DNA of 64,000 nucleotides from Propioniciclava soli. GTDB lineage: Bacteria; Actinomycetota; Actinomycetes; Propionibacteriales; Propionibacteriaceae. The stretch spans positions 62,001 to 126,000 of the forward strand of contig NZ_JACYOT010000005.1 of the NCBI RefSeq assembly GCF_014858005.1, given 5' to 3'. Within the stretch, counting starts at the first letter, position 1, and each line of letters begins with the position of its first letter. The position numbers were made by a program, and so were the translations under genes. The notes under the pieces were generated by a model that searched no databases, was not told where the DNA came from, and was given only the letters and a program-made list of their open reading frames with translations. This document shows positions 55,721-63,540 of this stretch, one piece after another.

Positions 55721-57737
55721 GGTGCGCTCCCACGTGGACGGCCCCCGACCCGGGACGACGCCAGGCGGCGGCGTCCGACCGCACGGCCCGTTCGAGCGCG
55801 ACCTGGCTGGAGGCCAGCTGGTAGGGCACGGCGGTGACCATCACGCCGGGGAAGAATTCCAGCCGCGCCTTGATGAGCAGGCCCGTCTGGTTGTGCAGCA
55901 GCCGCTCCCACCAGTGGCCCACCACCAGCTCGGGGAGGTACACCATCACGACGTCGCGCGGGTTGCCCGATCGCAGGCCCTTCACGTAGGCCAGGAACGG
56001 CGCCACCACCTGCCGGTACGGCGACGCGATCACGGTGAGCGTGATGCCCGGGTTGAGCTCGTCCCACTCGTCCCGGAGCTGCTCGACGGCGTCCGGGTCG
56101 GCCGCGACCACGACCGCCTCCATCGTGTTGGCGCGGCTGGCCCGGGCGAAGTTGATCGCCCGCATCGCGGGCTTGTTCAGCTCGTTGACCAGGATCACAG
56201 CGCGGACGCGGCTGGGCAGCGTCCGCGTCTCCGACGGGTCGAGCGCCGTCTCCCGGGCCACCTTCGCGTAGTGGCGCTGGATCGCCCACATCAGCGCGAA
56301 GAGGAGCGCCATCGCCACGACCGTCAGGTAGGCACCGTAGATGAACTTGGCCGCCAGGACGATGACGAGCACCGTGCCGGTGCAGGTGAGGCCGACGGCG
56401 TTGATGGCGCGGCTGCGCACCATGTGGGCGCGGGCGGCGGGGTCGACCTCCGTGCGCAGGTGCCGCGTCCAGTGACGCAGCATGCCGAGCTGGCTGAGGG
56501 TGAAGGAGACGAACACACCCACGACGTAGAGCTGGATCAGGGCGGTCACGCTGGCGTTGAACACCAGCACGAGGGCGGACGCCGCCACCGCCAGCAGGAT
56601 GATGCCGTTGCTGTAGGCCAGCCGATCACCGCGGGTGTGCAGCGACTTGGGGAGGTACCCGTCGCGCGCGAGGATCGAGCCGAGCACGGGGAAGCCGTTG
56701 AAGGCGGTGTTGGCGGCGAGGAACAAGATGATCATCGTCATGGCGATGACGAACAGGAAGCCGGGGTAGAACCCGTCGAACACGGTGGCGGCGAGCTGAC
56801 CCATGATCGTGTCGGTGTGCCGGACGACCTCCTCGCCGCGGGTCAGCACCACCCCGGAGCTCTCGTCGATCACCTTGGTGCCGGTCACGTTCGCCAGCCA
56901 GATGATGCCCCCGAGCATGCTGATCGCCACCGCGCCGAGCAGCCCCAGCGTGGTGGCGGCGTTGCGGCTCTTGGGCTCCTTGAACGCCGGGACGCCGTTG
57001 CTGATGGCCTCCACGCCGGTGAGGGCGGCACAACCGGACGAGAAGGCCCGCGCCAGCAGGACGACGACGGCGATCGACGTCAGTGACCCGTAGAAGGGGT
57101 CACCGACGATCGTGTAGTCGGCCGTGGGGGCGTGCAGCTCCTCTCCGAGACCCAGGATCCGGAAGGCGCCGAACAGCGTCATCCCGATCACGGCGACCAT
57201 GAAGCCGTAGGTGGGGATGGCGAAGAACGTGCCCGACTCGCGCACCCCGCGCAGGTTGAGCGTCATGAGCAGCAGGATCAGCGCCGCGGCCCAGATGCCC
57301 TCGTGGCCGACGAGCTGGGGGAAGATCGCCTTCGCGTTCTGGACGCCCGAACTCACCGACACCGCCACGGTGAGGATGTAGTCGACCAGCAGCGCGCTCG
57401 CGACGACCAGGCCCGGGCGGCGGCCCAGGTTCACCGTCGCCACCTCGTAGTCCCCACCCCCGGAGGGGTAGGCATGCACCGTCTGGCGGTACGACAACAC
57501 CACGACGAGCATGACCACGGCGACGGCGACCGCGATCGGCCAGCTGAAGGCGTACCCGGCAATGCCGGCCAGGCTCAGCGTCAGGAAGATCTCGTCCGGG
57601 GCGTAGGCCACGGAGCTGAGGGCGTCGGAGGCGAAAACCGGCAACGCGATGCGCTTGGGGAGCAGCGTCTCCCCCAGTTGGGTGCTGGCCAGTTTGCGGC
57701 CGACCAGCAGTCGCTTGAGCGATTCCGCGACGTTCAC
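55710..57737 (-). CDS. APC-type amino acid/potassium-like permease
   Basis: 675 residues from a GTG. Twelve or so membrane helices (starting LPVFASDALSSVAYAPDEIFLTLSLAG, including the family's SSVAYAP.E and SGGGDYE motifs) followed by a ~190-residue cytoplasmic C-terminal domain (VRAVILVNELNKPAMRAINFARASRANTMEAVVVAADPDAV). The KUP/APC-like transporter-plus-USP-like tail next to ceoB is conserved (Rv2690c). The imperfect palindrome CTACACTGTAG lies just upstream, between this gene and divergent ceoB. Confidence 0.9.
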   Translation of the reverse strand: MNVAESLKRLLVGRKLASTQLGETLLPKRIALPVFASDALSSVAYAPDEIFLTLSLAGIAGYAFSWPIAVAVAVVMLVVVLSYRQTVHAYPSGGGDYEVATVNLGRRPGLVVASALLVDYILTVAVSVSSGVQNAKAIFPQLVGHEGIWAAALILLLMTLNLRGVRESGTFFAIPTYGFMVAVIGMTLFGAFRILGLGEELHAPTADYTIVGDPFYGSLTSIAVVVLLARAFSSGCAALTGVEAISNGVPAFKEPKSRNAATTLGLLGAVAISMLGGIIWLANVTGTKVIDESSGVVLTRGEEVVRHTDTIMGQLAATVFDGFYPGFLFVIAMTMIILFLAANTAFNGFPVLGSILARDGYLPKSLHTRGDRLAYSNGIILLAVAASALVLVFNASVTALIQLYVVGVFVSFTLSQLGMLRHWTRHLRTEVDPAARAHMVRSRAINAVGLTCTGTVLVIVLAAKFIYGAYLTVVAMALLFALMWAIQRHYAKVARETALDPSETRTLPSRVRAVILVNELNKPAMRAINFARASRANTMEAVVVAADPDAVEQLRDEWDELNPGITLTVIASPYRQVVAPFLAYVKGLRSGNPRDVVMVYLPELVVGHWWERLLHNQTGLLIKARLEFFPGVMVTAVPYQLASSQVALERAVRSDAAAWRRPGSGAVHVGAHLDD

Positions 57738-57820
57738 GGGGCTACACTGTAGACCTGCTTCCGCCGGACGCACACCCGTGGGTCACGAGTGGGGAGCAGG
57801 ACAGGGAAAGGCCTCGTCAC

Positions 57821-58483
57821 GTGCACATCGTGATCATGGGATGCGGACGCGTCGGATCGTCGTTGGCCCGGGCGCTCGAACGGCGCGGCCACAGTGTGGC
57901 CGTCATCGACATCAACGCCGACTCCTTCCGCCGGCTCGGGCCGGATTTCCACGGCCGGACGATCAAGGGCGTGGGGTTCGACAAGAAGGTTCTGGTGAGC
58001 GCCGGCATCAAGCAGGCGGACGGGTTCGCCGCCGTCTCCAGCGGCGACAACTCCAACATCCTCGCAGCCCGGGTGGTCCGGGAGACGTTCGGCATCGACA
58101 ACGTCGTGGCCCGCATCTACGACCAGGGGCGTGCCGAGGTGTACGAGCGGCTCGGCATTCCGTCCGTCGCCACCGTGCGCTGGGCGGCCGACCAGGTGCT
58201 GCGCCGGCTGGTGCCCGAAGGCTCGGAGCCCGAGTGGCGGGACGCGGCGGGCACGGTCCGACTGCTCCGCCTGGGCGCCCACGACGGTTGGGTGGGCCGA
58301 CGGATCGGCGACATCGAGACGGCCATCCGGTCCAAGGTGCCCTTCCTCTCGCGCTTCGGTCAGGGCCTGGTGCCGGACGCCGCCACCCTGTTGCAGGACG
58401 GCGACACGCTGTTCGTGGCAGCGGGCAACGACGACGTCTCGCGCATCGAGTCCGTCCTGGCCGCGCCCCCGCCGCGCCACTGA
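57821..58483 (+). CDS. ceoB: Potassium uptake regulator TrkA-type (CeoB)
   Basis: 220 residues from a GTG with SD GGAAAGG. N-terminal RCK/Rossmann domain starting MHIVIMGCGRVGSSLARALERRGHSVAVID (GxGxxG, Asp at the end of beta 2), and a C-terminal TrkA_C domain (VRLLRLGAHDGWVGRRIGDIE...LLQDGDTLFVAAG). Binds NAD(H) or ATP and gates K+ transporters. Pair with ceoC, gap 41 bp. Confidence 0.92.
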   Translation: MHIVIMGCGRVGSSLARALERRGHSVAVIDINADSFRRLGPDFHGRTIKGVGFDKKVLVSAGIKQADGFAAVSSGDNSNILAARVVRETFGIDNVVARIYDQGRAEVYERLGIPSVATVRWAADQVLRRLVPEGSEPEWRDAAGTVRLLRLGAHDGWVGRRIGDIETAIRSKVPFLSRFGQGLVPDAATLLQDGDTLFVAAGNDDVSRIESVLAAPPPRH

Positions 58484-58524
58484 CGCGCGCGTCCACCACC
58501 ACCGAAGACACCGAAAGGGGCCCC

Positions 58525-59217
58525 ATGCGCGTCGCCATCGCCGGAGCGGGCAACGTCGGGCGATCGATCGCCCGCGAGCTGCTCGCCAACGGCCACCGCG
58601 TCCTGCTCATCGACCGCGATCCCCATGCGATCAAGACCGACAGCGTTCCGGACGCCGACTGGCTGCTCGCCGACGCCTGCGAGGTCGACTCGCTGGAGGA
58701 GGCGCGGATCGACCGCTGCGACGTGGCCATCGCCGCGACCGGTGACGACAAGGCCAACCTGGTGCACAGCCTGCTGGCCAAGACCGAGTTCGCCGTCCCC
58801 CGCACCGTGGCCCGCGTCAACCACCCCAGCAACGAATGGATGTTCGACGACGTGTGGGGGGTCGACGTCGCCGTTTCGACGCCCCGCCTGATGTGCGCGC
58901 TGGTCGAGGAGGCGGTCACCGTCGGCGACCTGGTGCGCCTGTTCAGCTTCCACGGCGGCAAGTCGAACCTCGTCGAGATGACCCTGCCCCACGACAGCCC
59001 GGCGGTCGGCGTCCGGGTGGACGACCTGCGGTTCCCCGGGGACGCCGTTCCGGTCGCCATCATCCGCGACGGCGTCGCCCGACCCCCCGAGCGGGATGCC
59101 GCCGTCGAGGGTGGCGACGAGCTGCTGTTCGTGGTCAACCCCGAGTTCGAGGCGGAGTTGGCGCAGTACCTCTCCCCCGGCGTCCGCCGCGAGCCGGCGC
59201 CCGACGAGGACGACTGA
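58525..59217 (+). CDS. ceoC: Potassium uptake regulator TrkA-type (CeoC)
   Basis: 230 residues, with GAAAGGGG before the ATG. GAGNVGRSIARELLANGHRVLLIDRD is the NAD-binding Rossmann start; VARVNHPSNEWMFDDVWGVDVAV and a C-terminal TrkA_C domain (VEMTLPHDSPAVGVRVDDLRFPGDAVPVAIIRD). Works with CeoB as a two-subunit ligand-binding module. The gene ends 13 bp before a tandem repeat. Confidence 0.92.
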   Translation: MRVAIAGAGNVGRSIARELLANGHRVLLIDRDPHAIKTDSVPDADWLLADACEVDSLEEARIDRCDVAIAATGDDKANLVHSLLAKTEFAVPRTVARVNHPSNEWMFDDVWGVDVAVSTPRLMCALVEEAVTVGDLVRLFSFHGGKSNLVEMTLPHDSPAVGVRVDDLRFPGDAVPVAIIRDGVARPPERDAAVEGGDELLFVVNPEFEAELAQYLSPGVRREPAPDEDD

Positions 59218-59230
59218 GACCCGGCGGGCT

Positions 59231-59293
59231 GAGCCGCGGTCAGAGCAGGGTGAGCCGCGGTCAGAGCAGGGTGAGCCGCGGTCAGAGCAGGGT
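59231..59293. repeat. Three tandem 21-bp repeats across the end of the OB-fold gene
   Basis: Three exact units of GAGCCGCGGTCAGAGCAGGGT. The unit nearest the OB-fold gene includes its last codons and stop (CTGCTCTGA read on the minus strand); the other two units are copies of this 3' end lying in the intergenic space. Confidence 0.9.
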
Positions 59294-59632
59294 GTAGCGC
59301 GGGTTGTGGATGCGGCGGACGCCGTCGCTGACACCGACGCGGCCCTGCACGAGGAGTTCGCGCCCGGCCTCGATGCCCGGGATCTCGTGGCGCCCCATCC
59401 AGATCAGCGTCACCCGGCCGGTGCCGTCGCTCAGTTGGGCCTCCAGCCAGGGCTGCGGTCGCCTGGGCCGGACGGTGAGCTGCTCAACGGTGCCGCGCAG
59501 CGTGACGACACTACGGTCGCGGACGTCCGCGATCGCGTCCGCGCCGGTCGCCTCCGCCAGCCGGTGCCGATCGGCCGAGGTGAGCTCGTCGTCACTCGCG
59601 AAGACGCGGCGCAGTCCGTCAAACAGTCCCAT
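59282..59632 (-). CDS. OB-fold nucleic-acid-binding-type protein
   Basis: 116 residues. N-terminal GLFDGLRRVFASDDELTSADRHRLAEATGADAIADVRDRSVVTLRGTVEQLTVRP then the OB-fold strand pattern PQPWLEAQLSDGTGRVTLIWMGRHEIPGIEAGRELLVQGRV. Same gene (Rv2694c) occurs in this position in mycobacteria. Seven bp separate it from the DUF3710 gene upstream. In Mycobacterium the DUF3159 membrane gene stands between it and ceoC; it is absent here. Confidence 0.88.
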   Translation of the reverse strand: MGLFDGLRRVFASDDELTSADRHRLAEATGADAIADVRDRSVVTLRGTVEQLTVRPRRPQPWLEAQLSDGTGRVTLIWMGRHEIPGIEAGRELLVQGRVGVSDGVRRIHNPRYTLL

Positions 59633-59639
59633 GGTGTGC

Positions 59640-60422
59640 CTACCCGCGGACGCTGCCCTCGGGCAGGGCGAGCTGGATGATCTCCCCCGGCGACCGGGGG
59701 GCGTCATCACGGCGCACGACGAGGTTGCGGAAGAACTCCACGAAGAAGTCGGCCGGCGGCTTCTCGCCCTCGACGAGGCCCGCCTGGCCCATCAGCGTGC
59801 CGCGCAGCAGCCACCGGGGGCCCTCGACGAGCCAGATGCGTGAGACGTGGAACAGCTGTTCGCCCTCCGGGCCGGTGAGCGGCAGCACCCGCCGCACCTC
59901 CGTGCCGAAGGGCCCCTCGGCACGCTCGGCGCTGCCCCCGGCCTGGGTGGCCTCCTCGATGATGTCCTCGCGGAGCTCCTCGGCCAACCCGCCGCTGCGG
60001 GGGGCCGCGAACAGCGCCACCTCCAGCCCCGAGTTCTCGTGATGGGCGAGCAGGGTGTAGACGGCGTTCGTCTTCTGGTCCCCCTGCACCTGCAGCAACA
60101 GGTCGTGCGGTTGGGTGACGATCAACGGCCCGAACGCGACCCGTCGCACCTGGAGCCGTTCCAGCTCCGCCGCGTCGGCGTCCAGGTCGACCTCCTCGTG
60201 GTCGAACGGACCGTCGACGCGCGGATTGACGGCGTCGCGCTCCTCGGCGGTCACCTCATCGCTCTCGTCGGCCTCCTCGGCAGCGAGGCCGTCCGGTGCC
60301 GCGTCGGCCTCCATCGCCTCGTTCGCGTCGGCCTCCACCCCGGAGTCGTTCGGGGTCACCTCGACGTCCGCGTCCGTTCCGGCCCCCGCGGGGTCCTTGC
60401 GGCCCTTGCGTCCGAAGATCAC
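59640..60422 (-). CDS. DUF3710 family protein
   Basis: 260 residues. The N-terminal third is acidic and low complexity (DADVEVTPNDSGVEADANEAMEADAA...); DUF3710 core follows: GPFDHEEVD, RVAFGPLIVTQPHDLLLQVQG, LEVALFAAPRSGGLAEELREDI, RIWLVEGPRWLLRGTLMGQAGL. Its ATG overlaps the dut stop (ATGA), so it is coupled to dUTPase. Function unknown. Confidence 0.92.
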   Translation of the reverse strand: MIFGRKGRKDPAGAGTDADVEVTPNDSGVEADANEAMEADAAPDGLAAEEADESDEVTAEERDAVNPRVDGPFDHEEVDLDADAAELERLQVRRVAFGPLIVTQPHDLLLQVQGDQKTNAVYTLLAHHENSGLEVALFAAPRSGGLAEELREDIIEEATQAGGSAERAEGPFGTEVRRVLPLTGPEGEQLFHVSRIWLVEGPRWLLRGTLMGQAGLVEGEKPPADFFVEFFRNLVVRRDDAPRSPGEIIQLALPEGSVRG

Positions 60423-60922
60423 TCGTCATCCTCCGTCGTCGTCGTCTGCGTGCCGGGGGCACCCCAGTGGGCGACTCCCCCGGTCGACCCGTGCCCACCC
60501 GCACCTCGGCTGCTGGCCGGCAGGTCGTCCACCTCGGTGAACACCGCCTGCGCCACGCGTTGGAAGACTAGCTGGGCGATCAGGTCGCCCCGACGCAGTA
60601 TCACCCTGCGGCGGGGATCGGTGTTCAGCAGGCAGACCTGGATCTCCCCGCGGAACCCCGCATCGACCGTACCCGGCGCGTTGACGACCGTGACGCCCGA
60701 ACGGGCAGCCAGCCCCGAACGGGGGTGGACGAGCGCGACCCACCCGGGCGGAAAGGCCAGGGCGATGCCGGTCGGCACGAGGGCGCGCTCCCCCGGTTCG
60801 AGGGTGACGTCGATGCGCGTTGCCAGGTCGGCGCCCGCGTCGCCCGGATGGGCGTAGCGCGGCAGCGGGACGCCCGCGTCCAGCCGGCGCAGCTGGACGC
60901 CGACCCGCTCGGCACCGCTCAT
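60419..60922 (-). CDS. dut: Deoxyuridine 5'-triphosphate nucleotidohydrolase
   Basis: 167 residues. The five dUTPase motifs are visible: PRYAHPGDAGADL, HPRSGLAARSGV, NAPGTVDAGFRGEI, and a glycine-rich C-terminal RGAGGHGSTGG that closes over the substrate. Hydrolyses dUTP to dUMP. Overlaps both neighbours by four bases. Confidence 0.96.
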   Translation of the reverse strand: MSGAERVGVQLRRLDAGVPLPRYAHPGDAGADLATRIDVTLEPGERALVPTGIALAFPPGWVALVHPRSGLAARSGVTVVNAPGTVDAGFRGEIQVCLLNTDPRRRVILRRGDLIAQLVFQRVAQAVFTEVDDLPASSRGAGGHGSTGGVAHWGAPGTQTTTTEDDE

Positions 60923-61377
60923 CCCCGCTCGTCCACCGGACGCGTACGGCCCAGGGCCGCCGCGGCCCGCGCCGGGGAGCGGCTGGACACCAGCCAGTAG
61001 GGGTGCGGGTCGGCGGGGTCGGCCACGGCGATGCGCACCGACTCGGCCAGCCAGGGCCGCTGGACGACGTGGGCCCGGGCGTCCGCCCCGGTGCCCAGGG
61101 CCTCGCGGGTGGCGGCGGCGTCCAACACCGTGACCTCGCCGACATAGGGCCAGGTCAGCAGGGAGCGGCCCACGCGCACCCCCGCGTCATCGACCATGAT
61201 CTCCGTGGCGCCCATGAGCCCCAGGCCGAAGGCGACGCCCACCCCTGCCACGAGTCCGGCGGCGATGCCGACCCATGGCCCGGCCAGGAATCCGATGAAG
61301 AAGAACGTGGGGACGCCGACGCCCAGGCCGACGATCCACCACCACACCGGGGGGGTGAGCCGCTCGCGATATGCCAC
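60919..61377 (-). CDS. DUF3093 family membrane protein
   Basis: 152 residues. YRERL.PP.WWWIVGLGVGVPTFFFIGFLAGPWVGIAAGLVAGVGVAFGL supplies two membrane helices, then the domain core (GVRVGRSLLTWPYVGEVTVLDAAATREALGTGADARAHVVQRPWLAESVRIAV). Overlaps dut by four bases. Rv2698 homologue. Confidence 0.9.
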   Translation of the reverse strand: MAYRERLTPPVWWWIVGLGVGVPTFFFIGFLAGPWVGIAAGLVAGVGVAFGLGLMGATEIMVDDAGVRVGRSLLTWPYVGEVTVLDAAATREALGTGADARAHVVQRPWLAESVRIAVADPADPHPYWLVSSRSPARAAAALGRTRPVDERG

Positions 61378-61465
61378 CCGCCCAACCTACCCGCTGGCGG
61401 TGGGTCGCCCCTAGGATGGGGCCACCGGGAGGCCGCACGGGCCTCCCCGAGGCAGGACGGGGATC

Positions 61466-61759
61466 GTGGACCTCTCACAGAAGATCGTGTGGAACCTCTA
61501 CTCCACCGGTGTCGCCGCCATCGCGGGCATCGTGACGAAGCAGCTCGTGGACCGCGCCTGGATGTTCGTGACGGGCGACGACGATCCGCCGGAGCCGAAC
61601 GACCCCGAGACCCCGGTCGGGGCGGCGGTGGCGCGCGTGGTGGTGGTGGCTCTCGGCATGGGCCTCTCCCAGGTGCTCATCAACCGCGTCGCGGCCAAGG
61701 GGTGGTCGTCGTTCACCGGCCAGGCCAGCCCGGCCCGGCAGGTCAACCTCAAGTTCTGA
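61466..61759 (+). CDS. DUF4235 family membrane protein
   Basis: 97 residues from a GTG. QKIVWNLYSTGVAAIAGIVTKQLVDRAWMFVTGDDDP...GAAVARVVVVALGMGLSQVLINRVAAKGWSSFTG: two membrane helices flanking a Pro/Asp turn. A TAGGAT -10-like element at 61412 and a strong terminator downstream make it a single-gene transcript. Function unknown. Confidence 0.9.
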   Translation: MDLSQKIVWNLYSTGVAAIAGIVTKQLVDRAWMFVTGDDDPPEPNDPETPVGAAVARVVVVALGMGLSQVLINRVAAKGWSSFTGQASPARQVNLKF

Positions 61760-61781
61760 GCCCCTGAGCAGGAACGCCGAC

Positions 61782-61822
61782 GCGCGCGGCCCCGCCCGGA
61801 TCGTCCGGGCGGGGCCGCGCGC
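61782..61822. terminator. Strong terminator between DUF4235 and DUF4193 genes
   Basis: Perfect 19-bp stem (61782-61800 with 61804-61822) around a 3-nt loop. It serves the convergent genes on both sides. Confidence 0.8.
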
Positions 61823-61837
61823 ATGATGGGTCCGTGG

Positions 61838-62134
61838 TCAGCCGGCGCAGTCCACGCAGTACGTCTGGCCGTTGCGCTCCTCGGCCACCTGGCTGCGGTG
61901 CTTCACCAGGAAGCAGCTCGCGCAGGTGAACTCGTTGGCCTGCCGGGGCAGGACGCGCACGGTGAGCTCTTCGTGCGAGAGGTCGGCCCCCGGGAGTTCG
62001 AAGGCTTCGGCCGCCTCGACCTCGTCCTCGTCGACCTTGCCGGAGTTCTTGTCGTTGCGCCGGCTCTTCAGTTCTTCAATGCTGTCTTCGCTCTCCTCAT
62101 CGGTCTTGCGAGGAGCGTCGTAGTCGGTGGCCAT
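61838..62134 (-). CDS. DUF4193 zinc-ribbon protein
   Basis: 98 residues. MATDYDAPR, the DSIEELKSRRNDKNSGKVD stretch, and the C-terminal CASCFLVKHRSQ...YCVDCAG zinc ribbon are typical of the DUF4193 family (Rv2699c). Highly conserved in actinobacteria next to sepH or dut; function unknown. The 186-bp divergent region to sepH contains an AT-rich ATATATCACAC stretch. Confidence 0.94.
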   Translation of the reverse strand: MATDYDAPRKTDEESEDSIEELKSRRNDKNSGKVDEDEVEAAEAFELPGADLSHEELTVRVLPRQANEFTCASCFLVKHRSQVAEERNGQTYCVDCAG

Positions 62135-62320
62135 GGGTTCCTTTTCTGTCCGGTCGATCGTGGACGGATGCGGCGGTGTGTCGCACGCACATATATCACA
62201 CTGGTCAAACCCGGGCCCACCCGGGCGGGCCCGTCGGCGGCCCCGGGGTGTTGGGAACCAGTGCTGCGGAGTGCAGGGTAGGTTACGGGTGCAACCTTCT
62301 CCCACGGAAGAACGAGAGAC

Positions 62321-63499
62321 ATGGACAGTGCCCTGCGCCCCCGCGACATCCAGGCGCGCATTCGCGCGGGAGAGTCGCCCGACGAGGTCGCCGCGGCAGC
62401 CGGCGTCCCCGTCGAACAGATCGCCGGCTTCGCACTGCCGGTGGTCGCCGAGCGCGAGCACGTGGCCGGCCTGGCCCGCACCCACCCGGTGCGGCGTCGC
62501 GGCGAGACGACCTCCCACCGCACGTTGGCCGTGGCCGTGTCCGATGCCCTCGCCCAGCGCGGCATCGACGCCGACACCGCTACGTGGGACGCGTGGAAGC
62601 TCGAGGACCGGCGCTGGCGCGTCCGCGCCGTGTTCGACGCCGACGCCGGAACGGCCGCCGACTTCACCTACGACCAGGGCGGCCGCTTCGCCGTGGCCGC
62701 GAACGACGAGGCCCGGGCACTGATCGGTGACGCGGTGGCTGCTCCGGCCGCCGTTGCACCGCTCGATGACGAGCTGGCCCTGGTGCGGGCGGTCCAGGAG
62801 CCGGCAGCGCCCTCGGAGCCGTCGGCGACCGGCACGGGTGCCGTGGCCACTGTCACCGAGCTCGCGCCGCCCGTCGCCCAGGACGCCGTCGCCGACATCG
62901 CCACCCCGTCGGTCGCCGACACCCCGCCCCCGGCGCCGGACGCCACCGACGACACCCCCACCGACGTGGTCGACACGACCGAGTCGGCGGACGGGGAGGC
63001 CGAGGAGGATCCGACCCGCGACGCGTACTTCGAGGCCGAGCTGACCGAGGTGGATGGCGTCGCCGACATCGTCGTGGCCCTCGACACCGACATGGACGTG
63101 CTCTACGACATGCTCTCCAGCTTCGATGAGGACTCGGTGAAGATCTACGCCGGCCTCGTGCAGCCCATCCAGGAGAGCCTGCCCGTGGTGGACGATGCTC
63201 CCGTCCCCTCCGCCGACGCCGACGACCGCCCCGGCAACGAGGCGGAGACGGAGTCCGACGACGATCCCGAACCGCCGGTTGATGTGGCGGCCGAGGACGT
63301 GGGCGCCGAGGACGTCTGGGCGTCCACCGAGTTGCCGGCGCCGGCTGCGTCGTCGGAGGAACCGGAGCAGCTGTCCCTGATCGACGACATCGACCCCGCG
63401 CCCGTGCTGCCCAAGCCGCGCCCGCGCAAGAAGCGGGCCTCGGTGCCCAGTTGGGACGAGATCGTCTTCGGCGGCCCCACCCCGCGCCAGCAGGACTGA
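62321..63499 (+). CDS. sepH: Cell-division protein SepH (DUF3071)
   Basis: 392 residues. N-terminal DUF3071 domain (about 1-130: LRPRDIQARIRAGESPDEVAAAAGVPVEQIAGFALPVVAEREHVAGLARTHPVRR, FTYDQGGRFAVAANDEAR), a long acidic Ala/Asp/Pro-rich disordered linker (about 140-340), and the conserved C-terminal tail RASVPSWDEIVFGG. SepH stimulates FtsZ assembly in Streptomyces and Mycobacterium. The 3' end has a 13-bp tandem duplication. Confidence 0.93.
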   Translation: MDSALRPRDIQARIRAGESPDEVAAAAGVPVEQIAGFALPVVAEREHVAGLARTHPVRRRGETTSHRTLAVAVSDALAQRGIDADTATWDAWKLEDRRWRVRAVFDADAGTAADFTYDQGGRFAVAANDEARALIGDAVAAPAAVAPLDDELALVRAVQEPAAPSEPSATGTGAVATVTELAPPVAQDAVADIATPSVADTPPPAPDATDDTPTDVVDTTESADGEAEEDPTRDAYFEAELTEVDGVADIVVALDTDMDVLYDMLSSFDEDSVKIYAGLVQPIQESLPVVDDAPVPSADADDRPGNEAETESDDDPEPPVDVAAEDVGAEDVWASTELPAPAASSEEPEQLSLIDDIDPAPVLPKPRPRKKRASVPSWDEIVFGGPTPRQQD

Positions 63500-63529
63500 A
63501 CCCCAGGACTGAGCCCCAGGACTGAGCCT
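63491..63529. repeat. 13-bp tandem repeats at the end of sepH
   Basis: Three units starting AGGACTGA at 63491, 63504 and 63517; the first supplies the last codons and the stop of sepH, and the other two repeat that 3' end downstream, with small changes. Confidence 0.85.
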
Positions 63530-63540
63530 CAAGACGGAGC

